The notes below the pieces were generated by a model. The model was not told where the DNA came from. It saw only the letters and a program-made list of their open reading frames with translations, and did no database searches. The position numbers and the translations under genes are program-made. Positions 59,552-64,000 of a stretch of 64,000 bases of DNA are shown here, piece after piece. Source of the DNA: Cryptosporidium bovis (Eukaryota; Apicomplexa; Conoidasida; Eucoccidiorida; Cryptosporidiidae); assembly GCA_009768925.2 (NCBI GenBank), contig VHIT02000012.1:248001-312000 (forward strand), given 5' to 3'. The first letter of the stretch is position 1; each line of letters opens with the position of its first letter.

Positions 59552-60359
59552 ATGTCTCTGTCATTTGTTGAAACTCATACAACAAAAAAGGATAAGTTAG
59601 CACCCCGAAGTAGGAGTATTTTTTCATCACTAAAAATAGTAAATGTAATAAATAAAATAAAACACGACATGAAGTCGAAAAATATTATGAGTTTTTCCCC
59701 TCCCTCAAAAACAGAAAACAAGCTGAAAGAGGAAAGAAAAAGGTAAGAAGTTGTTACAATTTAATTTTTTTTTGATTTAATTCGTATTGAAAAAATGTTT
59801 GCCAATTTCAGCGATAAAATTTTATTCCCTATTGAAGTAAAGTTTAGAATAAGAGAATGTATTGACAATATCAAATTGGGCGTAAAAACAGTATGTTTTT
59901 TTAAATAAAATCAATGAATGTTCAATAATTTAAATTAATACACTTATTTGTAGGGTGTTTTAATTGGTTCTGTTTTTGGAGGAGTTAATGGTACATATCA
60001 CGCAATAAAGTACAAAAGCTACATTTCCATACCTATCTCAATGGTAAGTTTAGTTATTTAATTTGCGTATTAATTTAAACTATTGTGGAACAAATTAAAC
60101 TAAATTTCTATTTAAAAAAACAATGCAACAAAAAAAAATATCAAATTATACTTTATTTTATCCAATTCTATCTGATTACTTGTTTATTTTCACCTGATCA
60201 ATTTTTAATAACAAATTCAATTTACTCCCACTATTTTGTTAAAAAATATAAAAGATTGGAGGTGCAATATCTTTTGGATTTTTTCTCGGATGTGGAATGT
60301 TAGTTAGATGTCAAGGTTTAAACGAATCAAAATGCTATTTACATAAAAGATACATGTAA
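59552..60359 (+). CDS. Romo1/Mgr2-like mitosomal inner-membrane protein, four exons
   Basis: Exons 59552-59742, 59812-59890, 59954-60043 and 60255-60359; donors GTAAGA, GTATGT and GTAAGT, acceptors TTCAG, TGTAG and AAAAG. They join in frame to 154 residues. Residues about 85-145 match the Romo1/Mgr2 fold: CIDNIKLGVKTGVLIGSVFGG, then a short basic loop, then IGGAISFGFFLGCGMLVRC, with Gly-rich helices as in Romo1's CFDRVKMGFVMGCAVG...GTFMAIGMGIRC. Mgr2 is a lateral gatekeeper of the TIM23 import channel; Romo1 is its animal counterpart. The 80-residue N-terminal extension is basic and Ser/Lys-rich, possibly for targeting. In Cryptosporidium the site would be the mitosome. Identification rests on pattern likeness by eye. 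Confidence 0.75.
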
Positions 60360-60693
60360 TCTAAGAGGATCTCCAAAGAAAGAAATAGTTATTTTAATTG
60401 CGTCATTCTAACATTTAATTTCTATTTGTCAATCAACAACACTTATTATACGCCTTTCCCTTTATTTGCACGTTGGTTTTAATCCGATTTCTGTCATGCA
60501 GGTGTTAGCGCCAAATGTGGCCTCTGGTTTGCCAATCTTAGATTGTAATTTGTTTCTGAAAAAAAAAACAGTTAAATAAAGACCTTATATTCACTAAATG
60601 CCTTCTTTTTTCGAAGTAAACTAAACAAGTGATTTAACACTAAATAAATTTTGATCAAGTAGGAAAAGCTAATATAGTATTTGCGTAAAAAAA
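60360..60693. promoter_or_regulatory. Promoter region of adenosine kinase
   Basis: A+T rich, with GCGCCAAA (TTTGGCGC reversed) at 60508-60515 about 180 bp before the start. No gene. Confidence 0.45.
60508..60515 (-). promoter_or_regulatory. E2F-like site GCGCCAAA
   Basis: Minus-strand TTTGGCGC, an exact TTTSSCGC match, in the spacer between the Romo1-like gene and adenosine kinase. Binding is inferred. Confidence 0.4.
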
Positions 60694-61866
60694 ATGGCAA
60701 GAAGACGAGTTTTTGGAATGTGTAATCCTATTTTGGATGTGATTTTAAAAACAGATATGAAAAGATTGAATGATTTAGGTCTTAATGTTGGAACAACAAT
60801 AGTTGGAAAAGATGAAGAAGTTTTCAAACTAATTAGCAGAATAGTAGCAAATAACGAAGAGATAAACTTTGTAATTGGTGGATCTCTTTTAAATAGCCTA
60901 AGAGTATGCAAAGACCTCTCAAACAAAGATAAGAACAGTGGCCCAATTCCAGTTTTCTTTTCTGGAGGCATAAGCGATGACTCCGGTGGTATCTTGCTCC
61001 AAGAATTGTTGACAGGAGCAGAGATAGATTACAAATTCCATATATCAGACAAACCTAACTTAGAAACAGGAAGGTGTTTGGTGTTAGTAACTAACAACGA
61101 ACGGACTCTGATTACTGGATTGGGATCTGCAAAAGATTATTCTGTGAAAACATTCGATTCAAATGAAATTCAACAAGCCCTAGCAGAATCCAAAATAGTT
61201 GCTACTAGTGGTTATTTTATCGAAGTTTGTTTTGAAGCCGTTTTAAAAGCGGCTAAATATTGCGACTCAAGCAGAGGAGTTGGCCCTTCATGTTCCTTTG
61301 TGTTAGGACTTTCTGCTGAATTTGTGCCAAGAAAATATATAAAGGAACTTTATCAGTTATTCCCCATGATAGATTTCATGGTTGGAAATGAGAAAGAATT
61401 TTTATCACTATATAAGTACTTATCAACTTTCATCGGAAAAAGTCACTATGGAAAAACCGGATTAGAAACTATTGATGAACTTGCGAAATTGGTTGAACAA
61501 GAAGAAGGATTATTAGATGAATTTCTTAAGGATATCTATTCTCATCTCAAGCTTAATTGTACTATTCTCTGTACAAGAGGCCCAAAACCTGTAATATCCT
61601 TAAGTTATTGCGATGACGGTGTGAAAATTAAGCATCACAAATGTATTTATGTACCAAGAGAGAGACTAGTAGATTTTAATGGCTGTGGCGACGCATTTTT
61701 GGGAGGTTTTATTTACGGCCTCTCAAATTCTTTTCCTCTAGATGCATCTGTTTACATGGGACATTTTGCAGCCTCGAATGTATCACAGAATGTGGGATGT
61801 TCGTTTGACTTCTCCAACAAGCCCACTCTCGAAGAAATACTGTGTATTCTTAGGGAGCAGGAATGA
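60694..61866 (+). CDS. Adenosine kinase (PfkB family)
   Basis: Single exon, 390 residues. It opens with RRVFGMCNPILDVI (the family's GNPLLD), then GGSLLNSLRV where most relatives have GGATQNS/GGSAxNT, then FFSGGISDDSGGILL and SGYFIEV. The C-terminal catalytic motif is VDFNGCGDAFLGGFIYGLS near 328-346, holding the GxGD anion-hole glycines and the catalytic Asp; the usual DTxGAGD start is DF-N-GCGD here. It phosphorylates adenosine to AMP. Cryptosporidium lacks de novo purine synthesis and relies heavily on this step for salvage, so the gene is functionally central. Confidence 0.93.
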   Translation: MARRRVFGMCNPILDVILKTDMKRLNDLGLNVGTTIVGKDEEVFKLISRIVANNEEINFVIGGSLLNSLRVCKDLSNKDKNSGPIPVFFSGGISDDSGGILLQELLTGAEIDYKFHISDKPNLETGRCLVLVTNNERTLITGLGSAKDYSVKTFDSNEIQQALAESKIVATSGYFIEVCFEAVLKAAKYCDSSRGVGPSCSFVLGLSAEFVPRKYIKELYQLFPMIDFMVGNEKEFLSLYKYLSTFIGKSHYGKTGLETIDELAKLVEQEEGLLDEFLKDIYSHLKLNCTILCTRGPKPVISLSYCDDGVKIKHHKCIYVPRERLVDFNGCGDAFLGGFIYGLSNSFPLDASVYMGHFAASNVSQNVGCSFDFSNKPTLEEILCILREQE

Positions 61867-62420
61867 TTAAAAAAAATAAAATCTACATATGTATATTCGT
61901 ACTGTGTATCAATATATATTTATGTTTGTTTGATATTTTGTAGTTTCCATTAAAGTTATTTTTCTTCTGTTGTAATATAAATTCAACTACATCTTACAGC
62001 GGTACTTTGTGTGATTTGGGCGCCAACAACAATATTTCGGTACTAAGTAAACAAGTGTGAACAAGACGGAAAGGCTTGTTGCCATAAGAAAGTGATGGAA
62101 GTACAAGAATAGAATAACTGTGAGCTGAAAAGTACAAAGATAACTAAAATTTGAATATTAAAAGCTATTTAATTAGGGTGTAAAGTCAGGGTGAGAAAAA
62201 AAAGTTTCTGCTTCATTTAATTGTTTTTTTATATTATTTAAATCAAATGGCCTTTCACTCCCTTCGACATAAATAAATACAAGTAACCAATAAGTATCTA
62301 TTTATTTAAATCACCTTCTTTTTGATTAATTAACTGATTCTAAATAGGTATTTGAGTTCATATAAATCTATAAAAATACAGATATATAGGTTCAGTATTT
62401 TGGAATTTGAGAGCGACAAA
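61867..62420. promoter_or_regulatory. Promoter region of CDC45
   Basis: A+T rich, with the palindromic core TTTGGGCGCCAA at 62015-62026, about 400 bp before the CDC45 start. No gene. Confidence 0.5.
62015..62026. promoter_or_regulatory. E2F-like element TTTGGGCGCCAA
   Basis: Contains GGCGCC with flanking T and A runs, close to E2F consensus on both strands. CDC45 is a classic S-phase gene, so E2F-type control would make sense, though it is not shown. Confidence 0.5.
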
Positions 62421-64000
62421 ATGCCGGTTATACCTGCTGTTGACTTCGTTTCACAATATTACCTTCCATTAGTTGAGACAATTCAGATTGTGGGGGAAGA
62501 TGCCTCCTCACAGATATATCCTAAAATTTGGGTGTTTTCTTCAAATGATGTGGATTCACTTTGCTCTACTAATATATTGGTAAACCAGATGTTTAAGCAC
62601 GACAAAATTCCTTGTTTGTTGAATTGTGTGAGCCATTATAATGAGATTTTAGAAATTTTGCAAGAATACAAAGATTATAGGAAACAACGTGAACATGTTA
62701 AAGCCTGTGTGTTAATTAATTTGGGAGCAGTAGTAAACATTTTTCATTCATTGAGACTTTGGTTTGGAGAAGACCTTGAATTATGGATCTTTGACTTTCA
62801 CAGGCCTGCAATGGAAGAGCTAACTTCGTCAAAAATTGATAAATTTAGCAACAACGTATTAGTGATTTCACTTCAAGAATATAACTATATGATTAACAGC
62901 AAACGAAAAAAGAGGAATAGAAACAAACTTGAAGAAACTTCTAGTCCTTCAGACACAAATGAAGAACACACTTCTATAAACAATAAAGATGTTGTAATAA
63001 CAAACCAAATAAGTAATATTCGAACTGAAGGATTAGAGGATTTTGGAGGGGCTCAGTCGTCCTCTTTCCATGGAGGTAGTAGCAGCAATCCTTTAGTTTC
63101 TCTTTCACAAACATTGGATGATATAGATATGTTTATGGGAACTTCAAATACACATGGAGAAGTAGGTGATATGAAAACTGAAAAAAATGATAATGGGAAT
63201 TATTTCAAAGATGGAAATAATAGAAATACAGATATTCTTTTTGGAGAATATTGTGGGGATCCAAGTAGTTTAGTCATTTTACAAACGTTAGATAATTCAC
63301 TAACATCGGATAGAATTGATGGTGAAGTACTTTGGAATGCGTCTATTGGTGTAAGCTGGTGTTATATCAATAGATATGTCGAGCTGTTAGAGTATGAACT
63401 TTATTTTGATCTGATGAATGGAATTCTCTCTAGATATACAAACAATATTGATATAAATGATTTATCTTCAGGCAGAGGGAATAGAAGCAGAAATAAAGAT
63501 AGGAGTAGTTGGCCAAAATATTTAAGAACTGATCTTTCCTTGCCATTATATAGACATTGGAATCTTTTGGAATCTATAAGCAATTGTGAATACCTTTTTG
63601 CATATATGGGTCTTTGGAGAGCAGAAAGTTCAAGAGATTCAATTATGAATGCAAGGGTTTCTGCAGGAATATCAATGGATGATTTTACTACTAAATTCTG
63701 TTTGTTTGGTAAGGAAAAAGCCAAAAAAATAGTTAAGCATTTCCCTCGCGGGTTTTCTGGATTTGGAAATGATTCAGGTGAAAGTGTTCTAACATTACAA
63801 CTCCCAACGTTTGTTAAAAGGCTTCCTTCTGTTGTTCTAGATTATGGTATTCATCCTCATCTATCGTCTTTAGACATGGCAATTATACTACATTCTCTTC
63901 TTACAAACGATAGTAGACCTCTTTTAACGGATGGGGAAGAAAGCCTCCTGGATTCTATTTCTTCCGGCATTTTGTGGAATAGTGATTTAAATGAAGAAAA
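62421..64000 (+). CDS. CDC45: CDC45 replication factor, 3' end cut by window edge
   Basis: Open from the ATG at 62421 to the right edge, 526 codons. The start VDFVSQYYLPLVETI and KIWVFSSNDVDSLCS match the DHH-like N-terminal fold of CDC45; LELWIFDFHRP follows. A disordered acidic/Ser-rich insertion lies near 155-290. The middle signature SLPLYRHWNLLESISNCEYLFAYMGLW, SAGISMDDFTTKF and DYGIHPHLSSLDMA are family blocks. CDC45 joins MCM2-7 and GINS to form the CMG helicase at replication forks. The C-terminal part lies beyond the window. Confidence 0.93.
   Translation, partial: MPVIPAVDFVSQYYLPLVETIQIVGEDASSQIYPKIWVFSSNDVDSLCSTNILVNQMFKHDKIPCLLNCVSHYNEILEILQEYKDYRKQREHVKACVLINLGAVVNIFHSLRLWFGEDLELWIFDFHRPAMEELTSSKIDKFSNNVLVISLQEYNYMINSKRKKRNRNKLEETSSPSDTNEEHTSINNKDVVITNQISNIRTEGLEDFGGAQSSSFHGGSSSNPLVSLSQTLDDIDMFMGTSNTHGEVGDMKTEKNDNGNYFKDGNNRNTDILFGEYCGDPSSLVILQTLDNSLTSDRIDGEVLWNASIGVSWCYINRYVELLEYELYFDLMNGILSRYTNNIDINDLSSGRGNRSRNKDRSSWPKYLRTDLSLPLYRHWNLLESISNCEYLFAYMGLWRAESSRDSIMNARVSAGISMDDFTTKFCLFGKEKAKKIVKHFPRGFSGFGNDSGESVLTLQLPTFVKRLPSVVLDYGIHPHLSSLDMAIILHSLLTNDSRPLLTDGEESLLDSISSGILWNSDLNEE

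Noticed and set aside
60085-60303. 72-codon frame within the last intron of the Romo1-like gene
   Set aside because: Overlaps the fourth exon in another frame; the exon frame gives the conserved GGAISFGFFLGCG block instead.
1-64000. Mobile elements, virus-like copies, CRISPR arrays, rRNA genes
   Set aside because: I found no reverse transcriptase, integrase, transposase, terminal repeats, capsid-like frames, spaced direct repeats or rRNA-like sequence.

Overview
The window looks like nuclear DNA from an apicomplexan, and best fits the genus Cryptosporidium. The sequence is strongly A+T rich, genes are densely packed on both strands, and most are single-exon with short AT-rich spacers. The gene set is typical of the genus: a HAP2 gamete fusogen, a fused beta-alpha pyridine nucleotide transhydrogenase with a signal peptide, adenosine kinase, a claudin-like four-pass protein and a lone H2A ending in SQEF. 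From memory (not checked here), C. parvum carries HAP2, the transhydrogenase and adenosine kinase on chromosome 8 as cgd8_2220, cgd8_2330 and cgd8_2370. The gene count between them in my models (HAP2 plus 15 steps to adenosine kinase) agrees with that spacing. I cannot name the species.

Layout. 1-24 kb: a P5B-type cation/polyamine ATPase cut by the left edge, a Nup50/Nup2-like Ran-binding nucleoporin, a four-exon PX protein, an ER MIR-domain protein ending in KDEL, a TPR-Aha1 co-chaperone fusion, a CID (Pol II tail-binding) protein, PCNA, a divergent poly(ADP-ribose) glycohydrolase, a GC-rich hairpin island, histone H2A, a NEK-like kinase, an orphan, an ARP4-like protein and an RCC1-repeat protein. 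24-41 kb: ten-exon HAP2, a four-exon histidine phosphatase, an XRN2/Rat1-like exonuclease, a GPI ethanolamine-phosphate transferase, a coiled-coil protein, a claudin-like protein and a ZFAND1/Cuz1-like protein. 41-64 kb: a Brahma-type remodeller, two small multi-exon orphans, a 781-residue orphan, the transhydrogenase, a cold-shock/RGG protein, a PPIL4-like cyclophilin-RRM, a four-exon Romo1/Mgr2-like mitosomal protein, adenosine kinase and CDC45 (cut by the right edge).

How the genes relate. There are no operons. Neighbours are mostly divergent or convergent and functionally mixed. Several act in nuclear processes: CDC45 and PCNA in replication; Brahma, ARP4, H2A and PARG in chromatin; the CID protein, XRN2 and PPIL4 in RNA synthesis and processing. 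Eight genes carry about 25 short introns with GTAAGT-type donors; the rest are intronless. Many spacers hold E2F-like sites (TTTGGCGC, TTTCGCGC or GGCGCC cores), including that of CDC45. I saw no mobile elements, CRISPR arrays, rRNA or convincing tRNA genes.

Most worth a second look: the structured GC island between PARG and H2A, the Romo1/Mgr2-like gene, the TPR-Aha1 fusion, the degenerate PARG signature loop, and a metallothionein-like cysteine cluster inside the Brahma remodeller.
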